A DNA stretch of 64,000 nucleotides from Turnera subulata (Eukaryota > Streptophyta > Magnoliopsida > Malpighiales > Passifloraceae): NCBI GenBank assembly GCA_028386065.3, contig JAKUCV010000164.1:45284-109283 (forward strand), given 5' to 3'. Below, one piece after another: positions 11,436-22,170 of this stretch. The notes under the pieces are model-generated. The model ran no database searches. It had not been told where the DNA came from and saw only the letters and a list, made by a program, of their open reading frames with translations. A program made the translations under genes and the position numbers. Position 1 is the first letter of the stretch. The number at the start of each line of letters is the position of its first letter.

Positions 11436-13432
11436 GGGTTTTTGGGTTTTACAGTACCCCATGTTTAACGTTTTGGCCAATTTGGGTCCCTGACTTTCTG
11501 TTTGGACGGTTACGTATCCCGACTTTAAGTGGGCAGGCCAGTTATAGTCCCTCGGTCAGGCACTTGCCGACATGGCGAGCTGCCCGATTTTAGGCTCTCT
11601 GAGCCGCGCCGAAACGATGTCGTTTCGAGTTGAGACTACACCGTTTTGATGACGTGTGTTGACACGATGGATTAGTGGGCCCCACAGTCCGCTCGGGCCT
11701 AGTACAGCTCCATACCAACCCGAAACCGGCCCGTTACCCGAAAACCCGCCCGATAATGCAGCAGAGAACCTGAAAACCATTAATTAAATTTTATTTTTAA
11801 AATGAGTGAATCTTATTTTCTAAAAATCTTACTTGGATTTAAATAAATACACCTTTGGTTTGATTATTTATTAAATTATTTTTTCTTTCTTTAATTAAAT
11901 TTTAATTTTGAAAATCTTTTTAAAAGAGTGAATCTTAATTTCTAAAAATCTTACTTGGATTTAAATAAATACAGATTATTTATTTAATTATTTTTTCTTT
12001 GTTTAATTAAATTTTATTTTTAAAAATCTTTTAAAATAAGTAAATCTTAATATCTAAAAGTCTTACTTGAATTTAAATAAATACACCTCATTGTGATGCC
12101 TCAATTTGCTGGGTTTATTATTTTTAACTTTTTATTTTTTTCAAAAATTAATTTCTAAAAATTCCTATTTAAAGAAAATCTAATACTATGTCTAAATAAA
12201 TGCTGGGAACAAAACGCGTGAACCACCAGACGAAGCAACCACCACCGCGTGAGCTACCGAACCCGCATGCCTCCACCTTGAGCAGCTCCTCCCTAGTCGC
12301 CATCGGCCGCATCACGTCCCGTTCCTTCCAACACAAACCAAAGCGCCGCCGAGGCAAATCGATTCTGGCGAAGTGAACTCGATCGCCTCGCCTCTGCCAA
12401 GTGTCGACAGCCTGCAACCACCATCGGCCTCCGTCGCCATGCCGTCCTCGACCACGTGCTCCTCCCGCCACAGCCGACTCCAGCCGTTCGCGTCGCCATC
12501 CGCAGCAGTTGGGCGAGCAAGAGGTCAGTGAGCAGAGCTTAATCGTGGGTTTGCTTAATTTGTGGGTTTGCTTAGTTCGGTGAGAAGAGCAGTCTTTTCC
12601 CTCTTTCTTTCCACTAAAATCGTTGGGTTTGTTGAATTGTGTTTTGTATTTTGTGGTGGTGGTGGAATTGTGTTTGTTGATGGTTGTTGATGGCGTTGCT
12701 GGGTTCTTTTTGCAGTGTGTTGCAGGTCCTGGTAATGAGCCTTTCGGGTGGTTTTTGGCTTGTGCTTGTGTAGAATTGGACTGGTGGAGGTTCTTGATCT
12801 TGACGAGAACTGATTTGAATGTTCTGGTGTTGTTGATTTAGGTGGTGGCGTTACTGGTTAATGGGGTATTGAGGAAGATGATATGGTAATTCGGGATTAA
12901 TTCTATTTTGTAAGGGATCTGGTTGGAAGTATTGGTCTAGGGGTTTTAATTTTCAATGGATTGTTCGTTAATTTGCTTGTTATTGCCATTTTTGTTAATA
13001 TGTTATTCTAGAAAAAAAAGAAATAGTTAAACAAGAAGGAAAAAAGAAAAAAACATAAAATCGTAAAAATTATTGAATAATCTCAAAAAACTAGAAATTT
13101 GGTGAAGAACCCGGATTTTCGGCATCCATCGGGTTTTGGGTCGGTTGGGTGAAGAACCCGGGTGGGTAGCATGTGGAGCCCACAAAGGCACGTGGATCTG
13201 ACATGTCCTCCCTACACACTAAAACGGCATCGTTTTTGCACGCAACTATGTCGTTTTGAAACACCTCCCAAACCTCAAATTCGGGCAGCCCGCCACGTCG
13301 GCAGGTGCCTGACCGAGGGACTATGACTGGCCTGCCCACTTAAAGTCGGGGTACGTGACCGTCCAAACAGAAAGTCAGGGACCCAAATTGGCCAAAACGT
13401 TAAACATCGGGTGCTGTAAAACCCAAAAACCC
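11436..13432. mobile_element. TIR transposon (Mutator-like, non-autonomous), copy 2, between the TH2-like genes
   Basis: The ends are GGGTTTTTGGGTTTTACAG and its inverted complement, with inverted repeats of about 250-280 bp (11436-11690 and 13150-13432). It is flanked by a perfect 10-bp duplication, TTTTTTTTAT (11426-11435 and 13433-13442). No transposase is seen. Inside are a three-copy AT-rich tandem repeat (11780-12090) and a GC-rich block (about 12190-12520) unlike the rest, possibly captured DNA. The outer sequences share strings with copies at 5931 and 62819 (GGGTTTTTGG, gggcagg[t/c]cag, gacgtgg), so these are one family. Confidence 0.85.
11780..12090. repeat. AT-rich tandem repeat, about 111 bp x 3
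   Basis: Copies start with ttaattaaatttta at 11780, 11891 and 12003. Each contains 'cttacttg[g/a]atttaaataaatac'. The repeat lies wholly inside the TIR transposon. Confidence 0.85.
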
Positions 13433-13442
13433 TTTTTTTTAT

Positions 13443-13982
13443 AGAGTAAGATATGATTCAGATCTGAATAAGTCATTTAGAGTGCAAAAAAAACATAGAA
13501 CTTTGTCATAACTTGAATGATTAGGTTGTGTTGACTTGACTTGATAAATGAGGTAGTATAACAAAGTTAATAACCAAGGTAATCTATTAGAAGCTTCCAG
13601 TCAAGAAATTAAAGTAGTTTGCAAAGTTGAATGCTAATGTATTGTAAACGATGAGTGTATGGAAATACAACCAGATTTCTCCTATATTGTGTTCAAAATG
13701 TGTTTTAGTTCTATGTCTTATTTTTTTTTAATACTAGTTGGGACTCAACTCGGGCCGAGACCTCAGCCTCTTGCTAATTATACTAGAATAATAAACAGCA
13801 ACTTATTTCATTTATTTCTGTGGAGAGAAACTTATTCTGATACATATATATAGTAGCTCTTAGTGGCTAGTTTTATTGGTCTCTCCATAGTGCATCACGT
13901 ACGGCGCACTCTTTTCTAATTTTGCAGGGAATCACACCACATTTAGTGGCTAGCCAGTTTTGTTGGTCACACATAAAATTTG
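13443..13982. other. 3' flank of paralogue 2
   Basis: AT-rich sequence between the TIR transposon and the stop codon of the second TH2-like gene. No coding signal was recognised. Confidence 0.5.
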
Positions 13983-16347
13983 TCACAGTTTCTTCTGCCA
14001 CCCCAATACGAAGGTATTAATTTCGGACCAACTAGAAACTGTGTATAAGGTGCCAGTTAGTCCAGTCCAACTGCCAATATTGTCTACCTGCTTGTCAATG
14101 GAGGCAGCGAACAGAGGCTTGAAGGTCACCCCAAGCTGTGTAGCCACCCTCTTCAGGCTTGAACTCGACCCAATTACAATTCCTATGTTTGCTTTGAGCA
14201 GGCACAGCAAGTCTTCAACCGATTCTCCGACATACACAGCCAGTGTCTTTGTGTCATTGTCACCGTTCGTGGTCTTTAAGATTTCATCAAAGGTGTCAAC
14301 TTTGTCTTGAGGAGACACAACTTTTCCAATGATCTCGCCCGTGGTGACTGAGCCTTCAAATCCCAGCTGGTTTGCATGTACATTCACGTCAGTTAATTCC
14401 ACTGCTTGGAAAAAGGGTAAGGAATTAATTGATGATTCTTTAGTGAATATAGATGCTATATATATCATATATATGAAGCAAAATCCCAAAAGAATTGAAT
14501 CATGCCTGAGGCAAGAGCTGAGTTGATGAGATCATCGGACCAGCCAGTGGAGATTAAATGGGTATTAGACTTCAAAGTTTGAATTGCCACTATTGCCTGG
14601 AAGAAAGTGGTGAAATCATCCAAAAGTATGCTAAGTTCTCCGGCTCCTGTTATATCTTCTAGTTTTAGACCACCTAGGGCCTTGGACTTGACCACTCTAA
14701 AGTTGTTTGTACCCTCAATTCCTGAAAATGGTTCCAATGCTTGCACCACCGCATCATAGCTGAATTCCGCTGCAGTAATAACACAACAAAGGGAACTAAA
14801 TTAAACTAATTCACCAAGAGGAACTATATATATGAGAACTTTGAAAGTGCCTCGTATATATATAAAATTTGGAAAACTATATACTTTTAACGGAGTTGCT
14901 AATGAGGTCAACTTCTTGTTCATACTCCTCTTTGTATTGCGCAAAAAGGTGGCTCCATTTTGCCTTCATTTCTGCTTTGGATGATACTGCTAAGTCGGCC
15001 AAGACAGCAGAGGAATCAACCACATTGGCTGTCCCATCGTAATTGGACAATATCAAAAGCCTCTCTCCAGTTTTGCTTAACTGTCCTATTACAGGCACTG
15101 ATGTCTGCTGGAAAAACGGTTGAGCATGGAAGAACTGTATTTCACATTTCATCCCTTTACGATAAACCTCTTCAACGATGTCAAGTTGTTCGCTTGTCAG
15201 ACCCAGAGATGCAGCCAGTTTATTCAGTACACTCTCAATAGTTTTAATTTCTTCCTGCAGGTACACCAATTAATTAAGCCACCTAATTAATTAATGATCA
15301 TTATATTGAAATTTTTAAGAATAAAACAAATGTGAAGTGTAGCAAGAACACAGATATGTGTGGCTAGCCAGTGCGAGTACATACCCCCAAACTGTCATCG
15401 GAATTACCATCAATCCAGTCCCTATAAGGGTTTTTGTAGTAGTCCCCAATGGATGCCACCACTTGCTTACCAATAAAGAAGTAGAGTTTCCAGCAAGGAA
15501 TCATGGCAGCCAAAGTGAAAACTGAAACTATTGGTCCTGTGAATTGCTCATCATGTCCTTCAACAATCCCATTTACGGTGTCGATCAAGAACTGTTGGTA
15601 GTATTTGGTAGCGTCATTGACCACGTAATCTGAATCAGCATCAGGGCGATGCTCATCTAGCCATGCCTTTATAATTGGTACAACATATAGTTAAGGATAA
15701 TATATAAATATATATCAGATTCATTCAGAGGCAAGGAGAAAAAGGAAAAGAAATTCTGGGAAAGACAGTATATATAGGAAAAGAAAAAATTATAAGCATA
15801 TAATAAATAACCTGAGATGACTCCACCCCGCTTTGATCCCCTTCCTTAAACATTGCAAATATGGCCTTTGCATCAGGATCATCTGTGTCATTCTCTGCCT
15901 TTTCACTCCTAAATAATTCAACGCCAAACCAAACCACCCATGTGACTATATTGATCAAATAAAATAACGATATCACTTTCAATATTTATTTGTTTTTTCT
16001 TCAATCACCAAAGATTTTTATATGAGGAGAAACTAAGCCAAGCAACGTTAATGGTAAATGGAAGTTATAGTAATTAAGTGACATAATTATACTCACACAG
16101 TGACTGCGGTTTTGCCATAAGCAATATCCTGAAAAATGTACTGGGCATAAGTTTCCGTGTCTAGATTTCCAGCAGCCAAGGAAACTACAAAGGGGGAGTA
16201 CAGAGCGTAGAGTGATTCTAGACGACAATCATTCCACAGTCTTATGGCGAGGCTGTCCTCCTCAGTACTGCTCTCAGATGACAAAGAAGTAATAGTGGTA
16301 CTAAGCAAGTAAGGTACAGAAGATATTAAACTTCTACGACTTGGCAT
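13983..16347 (-). CDS. TH2-like TenA-HAD fusion protein, paralogue 2 (six exons, 560 aa)
   Basis: Exons (transcript order): 16347-16097, 15908-15812, 15666-15385, 15254-14885, 14769-14506, 14401-13983. Intron phases match paralogue 1, and exons 2, 5 and 6 have identical lengths in both genes. Intron 5 uses a GC donor (CTCAG|GCATGA) where paralogue 1 has GT. The TenA-like half keeps Asp74 (FQD), Cys174 (IPC) and Glu248 (CEIQFF). The HAD half has N-Y-D-G-T, with Asn281 at the nucleophile position, and GES instead of GDS in motif IV. It is therefore predicted to be phosphatase-dead but possibly active or ligand-binding in the TenA half. It lies head-to-tail with paralogue 1, separated by 3.2 kb and a TIR transposon, which indicates a tandem duplication. 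The N-terminal residues 4-25 are Ser/Thr/Arg-rich and may target an organelle. Confidence 0.85.
14401..14507 (-). promoter_or_regulatory. GC-AG intron (intron 5 of paralogue 2)
   Basis: The donor is CTCAG|GCATG and the acceptor is AAGCAG|TGG. The equivalent intron in paralogue 1 starts with GTACAC at the same codon phase. Using the GC donor gives exon lengths identical to paralogue 1 (264 and 419 nt) and an open frame. Reading through would end the protein after 13 codons. Confidence 0.7.
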
Positions 16348-16473
16348 TTTCAAGAATCAGTGATGGAATGAATACTGGTGCTTAAATAAATTTGGATGAT
16401 GATGGACAATGTAATGAGTTTGGAGATAGAAAGTTTGAAAGTGGATAGATAGATAGAGTAGACCTTGAGGCAA

Positions 16474-16479
16474 TTTATA
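16474..16479 (-). promoter_or_regulatory. Putative TATA box of paralogue 2
   Basis: A minus-strand CCCTATAAATTG lies about 127 bp upstream of the ATG, similar in distance to the element proposed for paralogue 1. A GATA-type repeat (gatagatagatag, about 16443-16456) lies just downstream of it in the leader. Confidence 0.55.
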
Positions 16480-16625
16480 GGGCGGAATAAGGTTGTTGTT
16501 CAATGCTCTCAATTTAATGAAAAAATGCAGTTTAGTATAAAGAATATTTTTCATGAACAGGAGCGAATACAAGGACCAAAATTATCATTATTAATCCGAT
16601 CACATGTCTCTACTAGTTTAATATC

Positions 16626-17073
16626 AAAAGTTATCCCCAGCGTGAAGTATGTAGCATTTTGTGAAGTGTTTACTCTCAAGGGCGGATATTGGCTTTCTTT
16701 CGTTTCTCCGGTGATGGCTATTGCTTGGCTTGCTCGCGTCTTAGAGTTAAAGCCGATAGCTGCCGACCACTGTATGCGAACTTAGTTGCTGTTTGGGGCT
16801 AGTCCTGCTTTATGCCGACATCACGTCCTCCCTTTCATGGGCAGCTGCAAGTTCTTTGGTTTGTGTTCTAGCCTATGTCCCGATCTAAGTGAATCATTTT
16901 ATATTTATGGTTCATACTTTGTATGTGGATTTATTCCACTATATTTGTGGTTTTTAATTACGTTCTTTCCTTAATTTGTAGGAATCTTTGTTATTGTAAT
17001 ATGTAATATGTATGTTGTACTTGGTTTGAATTAATATATATTTACCCTTTCAAAAAAAAGTTATCCGCAGCGT
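16626..17073 (+). mobile_element. Short LINE 3' end with 18-bp target duplication
   Basis: The sequence 16644-17055 ends in an A run and is flanked by aaaagttatcc[c/g]cagcgt (16626-16643 and 17056-17073), with one mismatch. This is the hallmark of target-primed insertion of a 5'-truncated LINE or LINE-mobilised transcript. The body is the T-rich 3' part of an element and contains no domain I recognise. It lies about 300 bp upstream of the paralogue 2 ATG. Confidence 0.8.
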
Positions 17074-19140
17074 AATATGCCCCCACATAAAAAGCCACCT
17101 TAACCATGTGTCTCATGTCCTGCCAGCTGCCACAAAGTTTCGCTTTCATATTCGTACTAGGTTTGTTCAATGATCACTTAAACTACATGAAAAACTAGAA
17201 ACAAACATCAACACAATTATATAGCGAAAAAAGAAAAAAATTGTTAGCTTTAGAAAAAAACCAATCTATTATATATATAAATAGTAGAGATATATTTCAA
17301 GAATGATTGAAATATGGACACATGATAATTTAAAAAAAATATAAAAAAGACAAGTAGCTCCATATAAGTTACATGTTCTATTTTTTAAGCTACAAAGTCT
17401 TTAATATTTTTTTCAAATTTTTTATTTATGCATAAAAAATCATTCAATTTTTCTTAATTTGATAAAATTATTATTTAATTCAATTTTTTTATTTATCATT
17501 TTTAATAAATATTAATACATAGGAAAAATTATTACTTGTTAGATAAATGTAGACGGGCATGGTAAATTGGAGTAATGTGGAATGCTATACAACTCGGGGA
17601 TATTTGTTGTAGCTTTTAATTAGTGCCAACAAAGTACAAGATAGAGCAGCAGACATAACACCACCCCACAACACACGAAGCTTTTTAACGAAAACCACAC
17701 ACCAAGTCACAAAATTATGGTGTTTTTTTTTTCTCTCCTGCATTTCCTTCAAAACTATGGCATGACAGTTCTCAATATGAAAAGAGGCTTATTAATATAA
17801 TCATGTTAATTTTGATAGAATCATGTTTCTCCAATTGCGTGGTCTAGTATACACAAAAAGTTAATGTTGATAGCCGCATATATTATCTTTGTCACTAGCT
17901 ATTATGATTAGAGTTGAATTATTTCACACAAAAAAAGTTAAACTGAAGAATAGATGAATGTTCATAGGTGATTGCTGATTTTATTAAGACGGAGCACTTG
18001 TATGTAATGCGAGACATTTTCAAAATCTACTTCGTAGGATGATCTGATCCTCGAAACTCTTTCGTATGGCCGGTTTAGGTATGAGTAAGATAACTTGGAA
18101 GCATATCAGAACTAGTAATTGAAAACTTCAAAGATCAAAGAGATTTACAAATTTATTATTTATTTTTTTATACTATAATTTATTATTTATTTCATAAATT
18201 AACTTTAAAATTCAATGATGAATTAATTACCTCTGCCTGAAGCAGGACCTTAATTATTGTCCTAAAACATCTATTTTTTTTAGCATGACTTAAAATTTCT
18301 GTTGATGAGCCATCTATTGAGAGTCCTTTCATAGACTTAGGAACGTCGTTCCAGCCATACAATAAGGTGGGGAAACAACATACTCCTACTTTTTTAAAGT
18401 AAACAAACAGACAAAGACGACTGATGAATCGTTATTACAAACTGACAACACACATAAAAAGACACAAAGATAAATTGACTACAAATTGACAACACACTCA
18501 GCAGAACATGATAAGGCGTACTAGAATAAGGTTGTCCATGGCTCATAAGGCGGAGACCCATTGGTACGTAAACAAAAGACTCTGCTCTATACTAGACAAA
18601 CTAAAATGTTAGGCACATTTTGGAGTGGTGCATGTTTAATTAATGTACTTATTGATATACGATAAACTAATATATCGCCCACCATTGTTGACATTATCCG
18701 GGCAAAACAATTAACACTACGTTTTTTAATGGTTACGTGATGAGAGTTCTTTAAGGCTCTTGATATACAACAATGTACGAAGTACAATTTTTATTAGAAT
18801 TTCATTTAACGTTCATGCCATGCTTTCCATGTTTATATTGTTTTTGGGATGGCAGGTTGGAAATATGAACATGGAGGAGAGGAAATATATATGGATCTCT
18901 ACGTGGAATATTCCTAACAATGTTAGGCAGCTCTTTTTATCTTCACCGAGAAAAAGCCAAGGGGGTGTAGCATTGTTAAAAAACCGTGTACGTACGTTAA
19001 CGCCATTGGTGAAGAGAGACATAGAAGTGGACGCTACTGGTATATTAGACCACTAGCTAGAGATAAGCAATAAACAAATGCTAAATAAGTTTAACTCCTT
19101 ATCCATAAAAAGATGAAAAAGATAAATCTGTTACAGATAA
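17074..19140. other. Intergenic AT-rich DNA
   Basis: No coding region, terminal repeat or LTR is recognised. A short local duplication occurs near 18435-18500 (acaaactgacaacacac and acaaattgacaacacac). Confidence 0.5.
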
Positions 19141-19149
19141 ATGATAGCG

Positions 19150-19594
19150 AATGTCCCGACTTTAATCATGCTCGGATTTATTTATAGTAAATATTTTACC
19201 TCTATATTTAATATCTATTTTGATTCATCTCTTTAGCTATTTACCTTCCATGATTATATTTGTCTTAACCTTCATATCTTCTTGCTTTACTTAATATCTA
19301 TATGATTTTATTCCTTAAAATTAATCAAATCTATTTATTTTTATCCTCTCTTTTTCATTTATAAATAACTATTTATTCCTTAACATTTCTATACTTATAT
19401 CTTATCATAAACTTCACATCTCTTCTCATCCCTACATGCTTCTCTCATTGAGTTCCGTCCATATTAGTTTAATTATTCCCCATCATAAATATTATCAAAG
19501 TTGTATTAGTACCATCAAAATTATAATACTACCATCAAGTTTGTATTATTGCCATCAAGAGTGAATTTCATCCCCTAATTGTATAACACGTTAT
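19150..19594 (+). repeat. Copia LTR (plus orientation), left copy
   Basis: The pyrimidine-rich sequence with 'ccatcaa[g/a][g/t]ttgtattatt' units matches, in the same orientation, the LTR start at the window end (63566-64000). In reverse it matches the LTR around 47155-48800. It ends with ataacacgttat, which resembles the LTR end plus start of the primer site at 47155 (minus: cataacatgttatcagcacgag). Another element begins immediately at 19595. The left boundary is approximate. Confidence 0.6.
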
Positions 19595-20331
19595 TGTAAG
19601 GACCCGAGCTAAAATTAATTGGGCCTCCTCACCTAATCATTACACCTTCTTCTTAACCATCATCCAACATCAAAGGAGTCGCCTCCCAAATTTTATTTCT
19701 TGGGAAAATTAGGGAAAAACATTTAGCATCAGATCTTCTTTCATAGGCCATCTATCTAGCTAACCAGAGATGTTGGATTCGAGGGTTCGTCACAGATGGG
19801 AGGGTGTTAGGCACCCATCCGTGTTGGGGCGAAATCGTGTGCAATAATTGAACCGTTTATACATGGCTTGTGAAAGTGTGGAATTCAACACAACAAGAAA
19901 ATTAAATATAAATAAGAAAACACTGAATAAACAAATAATTGAGCTTGAGTTTTCATCACTAGAAACCACCTACGTACCCTGGCGACCGGGTTCAAAGCTT
20001 GCGTAGTTCTTACATAGCATCACACAACAATCACATCATCAACATCACAGCAAGGAGAGAACCAAGAGTAAAAAAACTATGTTGAAAAGGACTGAGCCAT
20101 AGCCTGAAAATTATTCCTCTCCTCTTTTTTTTCTATCGTATTCAAATGCTCTTTTTTGTATAATTATTAGAGAATTTGGCGAATGGCGCTCCCAACCTCT
20201 CCCATGTCCCCAACCCTTCCTACCCCACCACAACCAAGCAACGCTGACAACCTTAACCTAAACACAGACAACCTTAAACCTCACTCTGACAAACAGGTCC
20301 CACAGCCTACCCAGCCCAGAGCAACCAACAG

Positions 20332-22127
20332 GTGCATGACAAAGCCGTGAAAACGACGGTGCCGTATTTTTCCAAGTGGAGGAGGCAACAGGTAATGAGG
20401 GCTATGGCAAACGGGCAGGTTTACAGTTTGTATGTCCAGAATCTTGCGAGCCACTGGTCTCTGTTGGATGTGTACCGCATCATGTCGAAGTGCAGGGAAG
20501 TGGTGGATGTGTACCTCCCTAGAAAGGTGGCGAAAAACAGGCAAAAGTTCGGTTTTGTTCGATTTCGGAGTAACTGTGACCTCCAACGCTTGTTGCTGGA
20601 TGTGAATAAGGTTCAAGTAGCGGACGGGGCGGTGCAGGCTAATGTGGCACGTGAGCAGGGGACGGCAATTCCGCCTAGGAGCAGAGGTGGACAACAGCCA
20701 TATTCGGAGGTGTTGGTCGGAAAGAGATCGTTCGTTGATACTGTGAAGGGGGGAAAGGATACCGACAACACCAACCTATCAGGAATCTCCTATATCCCAA
20801 CAACTGACACCAAGGAGTGGTTGTCGAGAAGTGCAGTTGGTGTGTTGAAGGACCCGGCGAAGATGGAGTTGGTGAAACTGGTCTGGAACCTTCATGATAT
20901 GTCGGATGTGGCGGTTTCGATCAAGGGGGGGATTCAGTTCTTGTCTGCTTTTCGAATAAGGACAGGATGCTTCGTTTCTGTGGGGAGTTACCGGACTGGG
21001 TGCCCCTCTGGTTCAAAACTTTCAAACCATGGTGCCATGAGAAGAAAGCGATGAACCGCCTATGCTGGGTTTCCATTAGAGGGGTCCCTCTTTCAACCTG
21101 AACCACAGATTTCTTCACGCTTGTCGGTTCCGTATTCAGGGAAGTGGTTCAAGTTGTTCCGGAGACTGTCTACCGATCATACCTGGTGGAGGCACGGGTG
21201 CAGCTCCTCACAGAGATTGGTGGGTTCCTAAATAGAGAATTATCTATTCAGATTGCAGGGTCGAATCATTCAATTTTTGTGGTGGAGGATACCGGGAAGC
21301 GGATTATCGATGTAGATGGTAGTGATAGTTTTGTTCTGGAAGAGAGGGAGGTACATCAGGAAGGTGATTCCGGTGAGTCGTCGTCATCACCGGCGTCGGG
21401 GGAGAGGGGCGTGAATGGTAAGAGCAGCGCGGTGGATTTTCAGGTCACTAATTCGGATCCATTTCAAATTATGGGGATCCTGCAACCTGAATCACGCGAC
21501 AAGGGTGTTAATGTCGCGATTGCAGAATCAGGGGGAGGAAAACCGGTTGACCAGGGTGATGAAGGGAGATTGCCGCATTCAGAATCTGGGGGTATTAATG
21601 GGATGGATGGGATTGTCGGTTTCTGTAATCAGTGTCATCAAAGTTTGTGGGGAGTAAGGAAACCTGCGATATCTCACCCTACCCCAGTTTTTAACACTTA
21701 TGGGCCTTTGGATGGTTGTGACGAGTTGGACTCTTCTACCCCAAAAACTAAATCAGACTCTTTGGGCCCTTGTACTCGTTCAAATATTCAGAGCTTTTCA
21801 ACGGGATCCTCTAAGTCCAGGAGTGTAGGTTCTTCTCATTCAAAAAGTAACAGTTATTTGGTAAAGAGGTTGGAGTGGGCAGTTAAAACAGCAAGAGTTA
21901 TTCAGAGGAAGAAATACAAGAAGTTGACTAAGTCCGGGAATGTGACCTCCACTGAGACTTCTACCAATGATGACATTCGGAGGGTCAACCTCCGTCTCTC
22001 TCAGCCGAACCCTTCACACTCCTCTTCGGCATCTTTTTCTGAACAGGAAGCCAGAGAAACAGTTCGGGTTGGTGTTGCTCTGGGGTGGGATAGTTCTACC
22101 GCGCCTGAGGAGGTAGTTGCTTTGTGA
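20332..22127 (+). pseudogene. LINE ORF1 with RRM domain
   Basis: The first part encodes an RNA-recognition motif. RNP2-like LYVQNL is followed about 40 residues later by RNP1-like KFGFVRF, within a basic context. A one-base shift near 20950 moves the frame; the second half reads from there through 22127. One stop, ACC-TGA-ACC near 21100, lies where ACC-TGG-ACC (T-W-T) would be expected. The C-terminal third is Ser/Asp-rich low-complexity sequence ending in a basic stretch (RKKYKKLTK). In plant LINEs such an ORF1 binds the element RNA in the retrotransposition particle. Confidence 0.75.
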
Positions 22128-22170
22128 ACAAAACTGGTAGAGCAAGAAGTTGCTGAATGGAGTGCCTCAC

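Noticed and set aside
12169..12841. Host gene in the GC-rich core of the TIR transposon
   Set aside because: Frames are short, overlap on both strands and contain no recognisable domain; it is kept only as possible captured DNA.
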